DNA of 64,000 nucleotides from CADEEN01 sp963751775 (GCA_963751775.1 CAVVVW010000032.1:77427-141426); one strand, 5' to 3'. Shown: positions 19,115 to 30,615, counted from the first letter of the stretch. Translations and numbers: made by a program. Notes: generated by a model from the letters alone, not told the origin.

Positions 19115-19975
19115 TCAGCCGTGCTTGACCAATTCGAACATCAGGCCGCCGAGGCAGCTCTTGGTCAATGCGCCGCGCGACTCGACGTGCAGATTCGCGG
19201 TCTCGACGAAGCCCACGCCGCGCGGCTGCAGGGCGTTGACGGCCGCCAGCACGTCGGGCACGCCGAAGGCCACGCGCTGCAGGCGCTCTTCGCTGTCGGC
19301 CACCATCGCCGGATCGGGTTCGATCAACTGCCAGTAGAAACTGCGGTCGGGGCTTTGCAGCACACGGCCGCGCGGCAGGATGCCGAAGCGCTCGTCGTCG
19401 CGCAGCACGCGAAAGCCGAACAGCGTGGTGTAGAAGTGCAACCAGTCGTCCATGCGCTCGTCGCCGATGTACTGCACCACGCCGAACCAGTGCATGCCGG
19501 CCAGCGCCGGCGGCTTGGCATCGGTGCCCGGGATCGGCACGAAGTCGACGTCGTAGATCGAGAACTCGCGGTGCCGGTCGACAAAGTAGAAGCGGCTGGC
19601 GCCGGCGCCGTGGATCGCCGGGATGTGCAGCTCCATCGGCGCCACCTGCACCGGCACGTCCCAGGCACCGAGCTCGAGCACGCGCGCATGCGCCGCGGCC
19701 GCGTCGCGCACGCGCAGCGCCACCGCCGCCAGCGCCGGCGCCTCGGGCGGCGCCACCACGCCGGCATGCGCGTTGATGATGACGTTCATGCTGCCCTGGC
19801 GGTACAGCAGCACTTCGCGCGAGCGGTGCCGGGCCACCGGCTTGAAGCCGAGTTGCTCGAGTACCTGCCCCAGTGCCTGCGGCTTGGCGCAGGCGTATTC
19901 GATGTACTCGATGCCCTCGATGGCCAGCGGATTCGTCGTATCGGCCAGGGCTTCACGGTCGGTTGCTGTGTTCAT
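19115..19975 (-). CDS. HPPD-like VOC-superfamily protein
   Basis: Intact 286-residue vicinal-oxygen-chelate protein with two repeats, resembling 4-hydroxyphenylpyruvate dioxygenase and the C-terminal HPPD-like half of bacterial 3-dehydroshikimate dehydratase fusions. The first module is IEGIEYIEYACAKPQALGQV then LEQLGFKPVARHRSREV. The second module contains MHWFGVVQYIGDERMDDWLH and FYTTLFGFRVL. The C-terminal CLGGLMFELV carries the conserved Phe-Glu of the Fe(II) facial triad, and HWFG supplies a His. ATG 19975 has GAGGGA five bases upstream. It ends the island, convergent with the SDR. A link to dehydroshikimate-type chemistry is attractive because that fusion partner is a xylose-isomerase-like barrel like those at 3.6 and 14.3 kb. 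Confidence 0.75.
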   Translation of the reverse strand: MNTATDREALADTTNPLAIEGIEYIEYACAKPQALGQVLEQLGFKPVARHRSREVLLYRQGSMNVIINAHAGVVAPPEAPALAAVALRVRDAAAAHARVLELGAWDVPVQVAPMELHIPAIHGAGASRFYFVDRHREFSIYDVDFVPIPGTDAKPPALAGMHWFGVVQYIGDERMDDWLHFYTTLFGFRVLRDDERFGILPRGRVLQSPDRSFYWQLIEPDPAMVADSEERLQRVAFGVPDVLAAVNALQPRGVGFVETANLHVESRGALTKSCLGGLMFELVKHG

Positions 19976-20119
19976 GCGGTCCCTCGAAGCGTCACTCTAA
20001 CGTCCAGCGGTCACCGGATGGCGAAAGTGTGCCTCGATCCGCGCGGCATCGGGTGCCCTGCCGGTGAACAATTCAACGGCGCCGGCGGTCTCATGGCACC
20101 TCCAACGCCGTCTGCCCGC

Positions 20120-22950
<2,831 letters not shown>

Positions 22951-23074
22951 GTCGAACTCCTGCGGGGGTGTCGGTGTGTAATTCAGTTACGGAAATGGAT
23001 GTTACCAATAACAGGGCCGGCGCGACGCATGTTCCCGCGACGGACGCGGCCAGGGCGCTGGCGATAATCGTTGC

Positions 23075-24016
23075 ATGCCCGCACTCGCTCACCGCACATT
23101 GACCATCGCCACCCGCGAAAGCCGCCTGGCGTTGTGGCAGGCCGAACATGTCCGCGACCTGCTTGTCGCGCGCCTGGGCATCGAGGTCAAGCTGCTCGGC
23201 ATGACCACCCGCGGCGACGAGATCCTCGACCGCACCTTGTCCAAGGTCGGCGGCAAGGGCCTGTTCGTCAAGGAACTGGAAGCCGCCCTCGAAGAGCGGC
23301 GCGCCGATCTGGCGGTGCATTCGCTGAAGGACGTGCCGATGGATCTGCCGGGCGGCTTCGTTCTGGCCGCGGTGCTCGAGCGCGAAGACCCGCGCGACGC
23401 GCTGGTCTCGCCGCGCTACGCGAGCCTGGCCGATCTGCCGCAGGGTGCATGCGTGGGCACTTCGAGCCTGCGTCGCGTCGCCTTGCTGCTGGCCCAGCGC
23501 CCCGACCTGCGCATCGAACCCTTGCGCGGCAACCTCGACACGCGCTTGCGCAAGCTCGACGAAGGCCACTACGACGCCATCGTGCTGGCGGCCGCGGGTC
23601 TGGTGCGTCTGGGTCTGGGCGAGCGCATCCGCGCGCGTTTTTCCGCGGCGCAGATGCTGCCCGCGGCCGGTCAGGGCGCGCTCGGCATCGAGGTGCGTGC
23701 CGACGACGCCGAACTGCGCGCCGCGCTGGGCGGCCTGACGCACCGCCCGACCTGGCTCGCAGTCCACGCCGAGCGCGCGGTTTCGCGCGGGCTGGGCGGC
23801 AGTTGCTCGATGCCGCTGGCCGCCCACGCGCAGTGGCAGGCCGACGGCAGGCTGCACTTGGCCGCCGCGCTGGGCCACGGCGGCGACCCGCGCCGACCGC
23901 TGCTGACGACGCAGGCCGTGGCTGCCGTCACCGACGAGGCTGGCGCTGAAGCCCTCGGGGCGCAAGCCGTCGCCGCACTGCACGCCGCTGGCGCGCGCGA
24001 TTACCTGGCGGCGTGA
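23075..24016 (+). CDS. hemC: Porphobilinogen deaminase (hydroxymethylbilane synthase)
   Basis: Complete 313-residue enzyme that joins four porphobilinogen units into hydroxymethylbilane in tetrapyrrole synthesis. It shows IATRESRLALWQAEHV, GMTTRGDEILD, VGGKGLFVKELE, DLAVHSLKDVPM, CVGTSSLRRVALL, LRGNLDTRLRKLD, GQGALGIEVR and GGSCSMPLAAHA, whose Cys carries the dipyrromethane cofactor. ATG 23075 has no Shine-Dalgarno sequence, and a GATAAT element ends only six bases upstream. It is first in the hemC-hemD-hemX-hemY run and divergent from ppc. Confidence 0.95.
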   Translation: MPALAHRTLTIATRESRLALWQAEHVRDLLVARLGIEVKLLGMTTRGDEILDRTLSKVGGKGLFVKELEAALEERRADLAVHSLKDVPMDLPGGFVLAAVLEREDPRDALVSPRYASLADLPQGACVGTSSLRRVALLLAQRPDLRIEPLRGNLDTRLRKLDEGHYDAIVLAAAGLVRLGLGERIRARFSAAQMLPAAGQGALGIEVRADDAELRAALGGLTHRPTWLAVHAERAVSRGLGGSCSMPLAAHAQWQADGRLHLAAALGHGGDPRRPLLTTQAVAAVTDEAGAEALGAQAVAALHAAGARDYLAA

Positions 24017-24026
24017 CCGCCACCGC

Positions 24027-24821
24027 ATGGCACTGCACTTGCTCGTGACGCGGCCGCAACCACAGGCCGATGCCTGGGTCGAGCGGCTGCGCGTGCATGG
24101 CGTCGACGCCCTGGCGCTGCCGCTGCTGGTGATCGAGGCGGTGGTCGATCTGAGCGAACTGCACAGCGCCTGGCACGAACTGCCGCGTTATGCATTGGTG
24201 ATGTTCGTCAGCCCGAACGCGGTCAGCCATTTCTTCGCCGCCAGGCCAGCCGAATTCGCGGCGCGACCCTGGCCCCCCGGCACGCGCGCAGGCGCCACCG
24301 GCCCGGGCACGTTGCAGGCACTCCATCTGGCAGGTGTCCCGGCCGCGCAGTGCGTGGCGCCGCCCGACGCCGCCAGCCAGTTCGATTCCGCAGCCCTGTG
24401 GGCGCAATTGCAGGCCGAACGCTGGAGCGGTCGCGAGGTGCTGGTGCTGCGCGGCAACGGCGGGCGCGACGAGTTCGCTGCGCACCTGCGCGCCGCCGGT
24501 GCCGCGGTGCACTTCACGCAGGCCTACCATCGCGGCCCCGCTCGGCCGACGGCCACCGAGCGCCTGCGGCTCGACCAGGCCATCGCCGCGCCGGAGCGAC
24601 ACCTGTGGTGGTTGTCCAGCGCCGAGGCCATCGGGTACCTGCCGCAATTGGCCCCGCAGGCCGACTGGCACGGCGCGCTGGCGCTGGCCACGCACCCGCG
24701 AATCGCGGCGCGCGCGCGCGAGCTCGGTTTTGGCCACGTCTTCGAGGCGCCGCCGACGGTGGCCGCGGTCTGCGCCAGCGTGGCGCAGATCGAGGCCTGC
24801 CTACAATCGTCCTCACCTTGA
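24027..24821 (+). CDS. hemD: Uroporphyrinogen-III synthase
   Basis: 264-residue HemD-type protein that closes hydroxymethylbilane with inversion of ring D. HemD sequences vary widely, but typical pieces are here: LLVTRPQPQADAWVERL, DALALPLLVIEAV, LVMFVSPNAVSHFF, GTLQALHLAGVPA, EVLVLRGNGGRDEFA, HLWWLSSAEAIGYLPQ and ATHPRIAARARELGF. It starts 10 bp after hemC at ATG 24027, and its stop overlaps the TTG start of hemX. Position and motifs agree. Confidence 0.9.
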   Translation: MALHLLVTRPQPQADAWVERLRVHGVDALALPLLVIEAVVDLSELHSAWHELPRYALVMFVSPNAVSHFFAARPAEFAARPWPPGTRAGATGPGTLQALHLAGVPAAQCVAPPDAASQFDSAALWAQLQAERWSGREVLVLRGNGGRDEFAAHLRAAGAAVHFTQAYHRGPARPTATERLRLDQAIAAPERHLWWLSSAEAIGYLPQLAPQADWHGALALATHPRIAARARELGFGHVFEAPPTVAAVCASVAQIEACLQSSSP

Positions 24822-25935
24822 ACACACCCGCCGTCGGCGACACCACGCCGCCTCAGCCCGTTCGGCAACGCCGACCCTTGCCGCCCTGGCTGCTGGCCGT
24901 GCTGATCGGCGGCGCGCTGCTGCTCGGCGTGGCAGCGCTGGGCCTGGCCTGGAACACGCAACAGCGCGTCAGGAGCCTGGAGCCGGAACTGGTGCGCCGC
25001 CAGGCCGACAGCCAGGGGCAGGCCGCCGAGGCCCGTGTGCTGGCGCGCGCGGCGCAAGACCTGGCGCGCGAAACAGCCGCCAAGGCCGCCCTGCTGGAGG
25101 CCCGTGTGGCCGAGGCGTCGATGCAACGCTCGCAAGTCGAGGAGTTGCTGCAATCGGTGTCGCGCTCGCGCGATGAGAACGTCGTCGCCGACGTCGAGGC
25201 GGCCATTCGCGTGGCCTTGCAGCAGAGCGCACTCACCGGCAGCGCCGAGCCGCTGATCGCCACGCTCAAGCAAGCCGACGAGCGCCTGGCGCGTTACAAC
25301 CAGCCGCGGCTCGAACGCGTGCGCCGTGCGGTGAATCGCGATCTCGATCGCGTCAAGGCGCTCGGCGTGATCGACATCGCCAGCCTCACGCTGCGCCTGG
25401 ACGAAGTCGTGCGCCTGGTCGACGAATTGCCGCTGCTGGCGCTGGCCGAGCAGCGCAACAAGACGGCCGCAGCAGCACGGCCGGCCAGTGCACCGGCCTC
25501 GCCTCGGCCTCAGCCTCGGCCGCTGCCGCTGCCGCCGCCGGCGACGGCAAAGACTGGCGTGCCCGCGCGCTGCAGTGGTGGCAAGACGGCAGCAGCCACG
25601 TCGGCAACGAGATCCGCTCGCTCGTGCGGATCACGCGCATCGACCACCCGGAGGCGATGCTGGCCGCACCCGAGCAGCAGTTCTTCGTCCGCGAGAACCT
25701 GAAGCTGCGCCTGCTCAACGCCCGGCTGGCGCTGCTGTCGCGCCAGTTCGAGATTGCGCTGTCGGACATCCGTGACGCTCAGGCCACGCTCGACCGCTAC
25801 TTCGAACGCGGCTCCAAGCGTGTGGTCATGGTCGGCGACCTGTTGCGCCAGGTGTCTGCGCAGGCGCGCCAGACCAGCCTGCCGCGCCCTGACGAAACAC
25901 TGGCCGCGCTGGCCGCCGCGGCCGCCGGCCGTTGA
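24818..25935 (+). CDS. hemX: HemX-like membrane protein, frame break in a low-complexity linker
   Basis: Membrane-anchored protein that follows hemD in many beta- and gammaproteobacteria (often labelled uroporphyrin-III C-methyltransferase HemX). TTG 24818 overlaps the hemD stop. One transmembrane segment, LPPWLLAVLIGGALLLGVAA, precedes a long coiled coil (RVRSLEPELVRRQADSQGQA and following) and the conserved block ALQQSALTGSAEPLI. Around 25450-25530 an Ala/Ser/Pro-rich linker changes frame by -1 (equivalently +2). After it ALQWWQDGSSHVGNEIRSLV and PEQQFFVRENLKLRLLNARL run normally to the stop at 25935. The exact indel site cannot be fixed in the repetitive linker. Confidence 0.85.
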
Positions 25936-25946
25936 CGGGTCCCGCC

Positions 25947-27197
25947 ATGCGCAGCGTGATCTGGCTGGTGCTGCTGTTCGTGGCCGCGGTGGTCGCAGCC
26001 ACCACACTCGGGGCGAACGACGGGTTGGTCAGCCTGTATTGGAGCGGCTGGCGGCTGGATCTGTCGCTCAACCTGTTCGTGATCGGGTTGGTGCTGGGCT
26101 GCCTGGTCCTGCTGCTGGCGATGCGCGCGCTGCAGTCGCTGGTCAGCCTGCCCGAACGCGCGCACGCGTGGCGCGTGCAGCGGCGTGAACGCGCGGCGCA
26201 GGCTGCCTTGCGCGAGGCGCTGGGCGAATACTTCGGCGCCCGCTACAGCCGTGCGCGCAAGGCCGCAAGCCGAGCAGTGGCGATCCACGACGCGACGCCC
26301 GAGCTGGTCAGTGACCTACAGACGCGCATATTGGCCCACCTGCTCTGGGCTGCCAGCCTGCACCGGCTGCAGGACCGGCCGGAACGCGACCGACAGCTCG
26401 CGCAGTTGCAGCGCCTGCGTCGACACGCCGGCCTGATGCAGCGCGGCAAGGACGATGGCGTGCCGCTGATGGCCGCGGAATGGGCCCTCGACGACCGCGA
26501 CGCCGCGCGCGCGTTGTCGCTGCTGGCCGATCTGCCACCGGGTGTGGCCCGCCGCACGCAGGCCCTGCGCCTGAAGTTGCAGGCCCAGCGCCTGGCCGGC
26601 CAGACCGACCAGGCACTGCACACCGCGCGCCTGCTGGCCAAGCACCAGGCGTTTTCGAGCAGCGCGGCGCAAGTCCTGCTGCGTTCGCTGGCCGGCGAGA
26701 CCTTGGCTGCGGCGCGCGACGGCGAGCAGCTCGACCGCGCCTGGCAGGCACTCGATGGCGCCGACCACGCCGACGCGTTGATTGCCGCCCGCGCCGCCAC
26801 ATGCGCTGCGCGCCTGGGCGTGCCCGCCCGCGGCCGGCAATGGTTGCTGCCCGCCTGGCAGCGCCTGGCCGAGCTTGGCCGCGACGAGCGCGATGCCGTC
26901 GCGCTGGCGCTGATCGACAACCTGCCGGGCCTGCCTGCCGATTGGCTGCCGCGCATCGAAGCGGCACAGCTCGCCCTGCCCAATGATGGCGCGGTGCAAG
27001 CCGCCGTCGGCAGCGCCTATGCCGAGCGCCAACTGTGGGGCAAGGCACGCGCGCCATTGGAGCGTGGCGCGATGTCGCTTGCTCTGGACAACCGGGCTCG
27101 CCGCGCCGCCTGGCGCCGGCTGGCCGGTCTGGCCCGTGCCGAGGGCGACGAAGTCCGCGCTGCGCGCTGCCACGAGGCCGCCGCCGCATTGGACTAG
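25947..27197 (+). CDS. hemY: HemY-like inner-membrane TPR protein
   Basis: 416-residue protein with two N-terminal membrane segments (VIWLVLLFVAAVVAATTLGA and LNLFVIGLVLGCLVLLLAMR) and a helical TPR-type domain. It belongs to the proteobacterial HemY group linked to hemC/D/X; it is not the protoporphyrinogen oxidase of the same name. The typical W-rich turn LVSLYWSGWRLDLSLN lies between the membrane helices. The start is ATG 25947, 11 bp after hemX. It probably supports haem-pathway assembly or flux at the membrane, though its exact role is not established. It is the last gene before tRNA-Arg. Confidence 0.87.
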   Translation: MRSVIWLVLLFVAAVVAATTLGANDGLVSLYWSGWRLDLSLNLFVIGLVLGCLVLLLAMRALQSLVSLPERAHAWRVQRRERAAQAALREALGEYFGARYSRARKAASRAVAIHDATPELVSDLQTRILAHLLWAASLHRLQDRPERDRQLAQLQRLRRHAGLMQRGKDDGVPLMAAEWALDDRDAARALSLLADLPPGVARRTQALRLKLQAQRLAGQTDQALHTARLLAKHQAFSSSAAQVLLRSLAGETLAAARDGEQLDRAWQALDGADHADALIAARAATCAARLGVPARGRQWLLPAWQRLAELGRDERDAVALALIDNLPGLPADWLPRIEAAQLALPNDGAVQAAVGSAYAERQLWGKARAPLERGAMSLALDNRARRAAWRRLAGLARAEGDEVRAARCHEAAAALD

Positions 27198-27227
27198 CGC
27201 GGCACGCACGCCTGCGGCCGGGGCCGC

Positions 27228-27236
27228 TGATATACT
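27228..27236 (+). promoter_or_regulatory. Extended -10 promoter for tRNA-Arg
   Basis: TGA followed by TATACT (27231-27236) fits the extended -10 consensus TGn-TATAAT and would start transcription about 27243, a few bases before the mature tRNA. No good -35 box is visible, which is usual for extended -10 promoters. Confidence 0.5.
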
Positions 27237-27246
27237 GCCCGGCTTC

Positions 27247-27323
27247 GCGGCTGTAGCTCAGTTGGATAGAGTACTTGGCTACGAACCAAGGGGTCGTGGG
27301 TTCGAATCCTGCCAGCCGCACCA
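27247..27323 (+). tRNA. tRNA-Arg (anticodon ACG)
   Basis: 77-nt tRNA with the CCA encoded at 27321-27323. The acceptor arms GCGGCTG (27247-27253) and CAGCCGC (27313-27319) pair fully. The D-arm has AGCTCAGTTGGATAGAG, the anticodon arm is CTTGG-CTACGAA-CCAAG with anticodon ACG at 27281-27283, and the T-arm carries GTGGGTTCGAATCC. ACG is normally deaminated to ICG to read CGU, CGC and CGA. It lies between hemY and greB. Confidence 0.97.
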
Positions 27324-27330
27324 ATCGAAT

Positions 27331-27364
27331 CAACGGGTCACGCGAGCCATCGCGTGGCCCGTTG
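27331..27364 (+). terminator. Strong hairpin after tRNA-Arg (terminator or processing structure)
   Basis: A 15-bp stem with one G-U pair: arm CAACGGGTCACGCGA (27331-27345), loop GCCA, arm TCGCGTGGCCCGTTG (27350-27364). It begins seven bases after the tRNA CCA. Only TCCTT follows, so the U-tract is weak. It may terminate the tRNA transcript or protect its 3' end, and it ends 20 bp before the greB start. Confidence 0.55.
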
Positions 27365-27384
27365 TCCTTGGTGGGTCGACGACC

Positions 27385-27954
27385 GTGAACAAGGCCTTTA
27401 CGCGGGAAACCGACGACAGCGACGACGACGACGAAGGCGGCGATGCCGGGTTGCCGCCATTGCCGGCCGGCGCCCGCAACTACCTCACGCCGCAGGGCTA
27501 CGCGAGGCTGCGCGCCGAATTGCTGACGCTGCTCGACGACGAGCGGCCCAAGGTGGTCGAGACGGTGTCATGGGCGGCCAAGAACGGCGACCGGTCCGAA
27601 AACGGCGACTACCTGTACGGCAAGAAGCGGCTGCGCGAGATCGACCGGCGCATCCGCTTTCTGACCAAGCGACTGGACATTGCCGAGGTCGCCGATCCGG
27701 CGCTGCACCATGGCAGCGACCAGGTGTTCTTCGGCGCCAGCGTGACCTTCGTCAACGGCCTGGGTGAGACGCGAACCGTGACCATCAAGGGCATCGACGA
27801 AGTCGATCAACTGGCCGGCGAAGTCAGTTGGATCTCGCCGGTGGCGCGCGCGCTGCTCAAGGCGCGCGAGGGCGACGAGGTGACGCTGGTCACGCCGCGC
27901 GGGCCCGAACGCATCGAGATCATCGCCGTCCGCTATCCGGCGCCCCCGGCGTGA
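27385..27954 (+). CDS. greB: Transcription elongation factor GreB
   Basis: 189-residue Gre factor that binds the RNA polymerase secondary channel and stimulates cleavage of backtracked RNA. After an acidic N-terminus (SDDDDEGGD) comes the Gre core: NYLTPQGYARLRAEL, ERPKVVETVSWAAKNGDRSE then NGDYLYGKKRLREIDRRIRF (the coiled coil, whose tip loop has the acidic pair of the GreB type), and the C-terminal FKBP-like part (GASVTFVNGLGETRTVTIKG, EVSWISPVARALL). GTG 27385 is the best start. The acidic extension is longer than in E. coli GreB. Confidence 0.93.
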   Translation: MNKAFTRETDDSDDDDEGGDAGLPPLPAGARNYLTPQGYARLRAELLTLLDDERPKVVETVSWAAKNGDRSENGDYLYGKKRLREIDRRIRFLTKRLDIAEVADPALHHGSDQVFFGASVTFVNGLGETRTVTIKGIDEVDQLAGEVSWISPVARALLKAREGDEVTLVTPRGPERIEIIAVRYPAPPA

Positions 27955-28118
27955 CGGCCTGGCGTGTCGCTGGGGCGCCGCTCGCCCTGATTGCGATTGG
28001 CCGCGCAAAGGCGATGCGCACTTTCGCGCACGAGTGACGCGCCAGCCTGCGGCTATGGTGCAGGCTCGGCCCATACGGCATCATCGGCAACCCGCTGCCG
28101 GCTCACCCCACCACTGCC

Positions 28119-30446
28119 ATGCCCACATCATCGACCCTGGATGCCAAGCGCGCGGAGCTTCGCCGCGCCGCCCTCGAGTACCACGAGTTTCCGACCCCGG
28201 GCAAGGTCGCCATCGCGGCGACCAAGCAGCTGGTCAATCAGCACGACCTGTCGCTGGCCTACTCACCCGGCGTGGCCGCGGCCTGCGAAGAGATCGTCGC
28301 CGACGAGCGCAATGCGCACCGCTACACCGCGCGCGGCAACCTGGTCGCCGTCGTCACCAACGGCACCGCGGTGCTGGGCCTGGGCGACATCGGCCCGCTG
28401 GCGGCCAAGCCGGTGATGGAAGGCAAGGCGGTCCTGTTCAAGAAGTTTGCCGGCATCGATGTCTTCGACCTCGAGGTCAACGAGAAGAACCTCGACAAGC
28501 TGGTCGACGTGATCGCCGCGCTCGAACCGACCTTCGGCGGCATCAACCTCGAAGACATCAAGGCGCCCGACTGCTTCTATGTCGAGCGCAAGTTGCGCGA
28601 GCGCATGAAGATCCCCGTCTTCCATGACGACCAGCACGGAACCGCCATCGTCGTCGGCGCGGCGCTGCTGAATGGGCTGAAGGTTGCGGGCAAGGACATC
28701 ACGAAGATCAAGCTGGTGACCTCGGGTGCCGGCGCAGCGGCGCTGGCCTGCCTGAACCTGATGCTCAAGCTGGGCGTGCCACGCAAGAACATCGTCGCCA
28801 CCGACCTGGCCGGTGTGGTCTGGAAAGGGCGCACCGAATTGATGGATCCCGACAAGGCCGAGTTCGCGCAGGACACGCCGCACCGCACGCTGGCCGAGGC
28901 GATTGCCGGCGCCGATGTGTTCCTCGGCCTGTCGGCAGCGGGGGTGCTGAAGCCGGCGATGGTCAAGACCATGGCGGCGCGGCCGATCATCTTCGCGCTG
29001 GCCAACCCGACGCCTGAAATTTCGCCCGAGGAAGTCAAGGCGGTTCGCGACGACGCGATCATGGCCACCGGCCGCACCGACTACCCGAACCAGGTCAACA
29101 ACGTCCTGTGCTTCCCGTACATCTTCCGCGGCGCGCTCGACTGCGGCGCGACGACGATCACCGACGAGATGGAAATCGCCGCAGTGCGCGCGATCGCCGA
29201 ACTGGCCCAGGCCGAGCAGAGCGAAGTGGTGGCCGCCGCCTACGCCGGCGTGACACTGTCGTTCGGGCCCGAATACCTGATTCCCAAACCGTTCGACCCT
29301 CGGCTGATGATGAAGATCGCACCGGCGGTGGCCCAGGCCGCGGCCGAGTCGGGCGTGGCGCAGCGCCCGATCGCCGACATGACCGCCTACCGCGAACGGC
29401 TGCAGACCTTCGTCTATGCCTCGGGCACGACGATGCGGCCGATCTTCGCGCAGGCGAAGCTCGCCAAAGCCAGGCGTGTGGCCTATGCCGAAGGGGAGGA
29501 AGAGCGTGTGCTGCGCGCGGTGCAGGTGGTGGTCGACGAAGGTCTCGCGCGGCCGACGCTGATCGGCCGCCCCGCGGTCATTGCGCAGCGCATCGAACGC
29601 TTCGGCCTGCGCCTGAGCGAGGGTGCCGACTACGACATCGTCAATGTCGAACAAGATCACCGCTACCGCGACTTCTGGCAGACCTACCACGCCATGACCG
29701 AGCGCCAGGGCGTGACAGCGCAGATGGCCAAGATCGAGATGCGGCGGCGCCTGACGCTGATCGGCGCCATGCTGCTGCACAAGGGCCAGGTCGACGGCAT
29801 GCTGTGCGGCACCTGGGGCACCACCCACGACCACCTGCATTACGTCGACCAGGTGATCGGGCGCCGTGCGGGTGGCAATTCGCGCATGGCACAGGGCGGT
29901 CGCGTCTATGCCTGCATGAACGGCCTGATGCTGCCCGGACGGCAGCTGTTCCTGGTCGACACCCATGTCAACGCGGACCCGAGCGCCGAAGAACTGGCCG
30001 AAATCACCGTGATGGCCGCCGAAGAGATGCTGCGTTTTGGCGTCAAGCCCAAGGCCGCGCTGCTGTCGCACTCCAACTTCGGCTCCAGCGAACTGCCGAG
30101 CGCGCTGAAGATGCGGCGCACGCTGGTGCTGCTGCGCGAGCAGGCGCCGTGGCTCGAAGTCGACGGCGAAATGCACGGCGACGTGGCGCTCGACGGCGCC
30201 GCGCGGGTCGCCGTGATGCCGCGCACCACCTTGCATGGCGACGCCAACCTGCTGGTGCTGCCCAATATCGATGCCGCCAACATCGCCTACAACCTGCTCA
30301 AGACCGCTGCCGGCGGCGGCATTGCGATCGGACCGGTGCTGCTCGGTGCAGCCAAGCCGGTGCACATCCTGACGCCTTCGGCCACGGTGCGGCGCATCGT
30401 CAATATGAGCGCGCTGACGGTCGCCGATGCGAATGCCCAGCGCTGA
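28119..30446 (+). CDS. maeB: NADP-dependent malic enzyme with phosphotransacetylase-like domain
   Basis: 775-residue MaeB-type protein. The N-terminal malic enzyme part (about 1-430) decarboxylates malate to pyruvate with NADP; it has YHEFPTPGKVAIAATK, YSPGVAAACEEI, FHDDQHGTAIVVGAALLNGL, VTSGAGAAALACLNL and ALANPTPEISPEEV. The C-terminal half resembles phosphate acetyltransferase (ARRVAYAEGEEERVLRAVQV, GMLCGTWGTTHDHLHYVDQV, LLSHSNFGSSELPSA, LVLPNIDAANIAYNLLK) and is usually regulatory, binding acetyl-CoA. The frame is intact. ATG 28119 has no clear Shine-Dalgarno sequence. A terminator hairpin follows. Confidence 0.94.
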   Translation: MPTSSTLDAKRAELRRAALEYHEFPTPGKVAIAATKQLVNQHDLSLAYSPGVAAACEEIVADERNAHRYTARGNLVAVVTNGTAVLGLGDIGPLAAKPVMEGKAVLFKKFAGIDVFDLEVNEKNLDKLVDVIAALEPTFGGINLEDIKAPDCFYVERKLRERMKIPVFHDDQHGTAIVVGAALLNGLKVAGKDITKIKLVTSGAGAAALACLNLMLKLGVPRKNIVATDLAGVVWKGRTELMDPDKAEFAQDTPHRTLAEAIAGADVFLGLSAAGVLKPAMVKTMAARPIIFALANPTPEISPEEVKAVRDDAIMATGRTDYPNQVNNVLCFPYIFRGALDCGATTITDEMEIAAVRAIAELAQAEQSEVVAAAYAGVTLSFGPEYLIPKPFDPRLMMKIAPAVAQAAAESGVAQRPIADMTAYRERLQTFVYASGTTMRPIFAQAKLAKARRVAYAEGEEERVLRAVQVVVDEGLARPTLIGRPAVIAQRIERFGLRLSEGADYDIVNVEQDHRYRDFWQTYHAMTERQGVTAQMAKIEMRRRLTLIGAMLLHKGQVDGMLCGTWGTTHDHLHYVDQVIGRRAGGNSRMAQGGRVYACMNGLMLPGRQLFLVDTHVNADPSAEELAEITVMAAEEMLRFGVKPKAALLSHSNFGSSELPSALKMRRTLVLLREQAPWLEVDGEMHGDVALDGAARVAVMPRTTLHGDANLLVLPNIDAANIAYNLLKTAAGGGIAIGPVLLGAAKPVHILTPSATVRRIVNMSALTVADANAQR

Positions 30447-30460
30447 CCGGTAACGAACGC

Positions 30461-30483
30461 GCGCACCTTGTGCGCCCCTTTTT
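30461..30483 (+). terminator. Intrinsic terminator after maeB
   Basis: GCGCAC (30461-30466), loop CTT, GTGCGC (30470-30475), then CCC and five T (30479-30483). This is a classical stem and U-tract 15 bp after the maeB stop. Confidence 0.75.
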
Positions 30484-30586
30484 GGGTGACGCTCAATGAG
30501 CGCCTTGCCTTACCAGGCAACGCAAGGCGCAGAAGCGGTCACTCACAAAGCCTATTGTCTTCCGTGCCCCATTCTTGGGCAATGGC

Positions 30587-30615
30587 TTGAGCTTTTGCGG
30601 CCGATCCAGTAACAT
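30587..30615 (+). promoter_or_regulatory. Sigma-70-like promoter for the secreted RNase gene
   Basis: TTGAGC (30587-30592), a 17-bp spacer and TAACAT (30610-30615) stand in a locally AT-rich stretch about 28 bp before the GTG at 30643. Spacing is ideal and each box matches consensus at four of six positions or better. Confidence 0.5.

Noticed and set aside
28263..30365. 700-codon open frame antisense to maeB
   Set aside because: Low-complexity His/Arg/Gln composition with no domain, and fully opposite the well-conserved malic enzyme gene.
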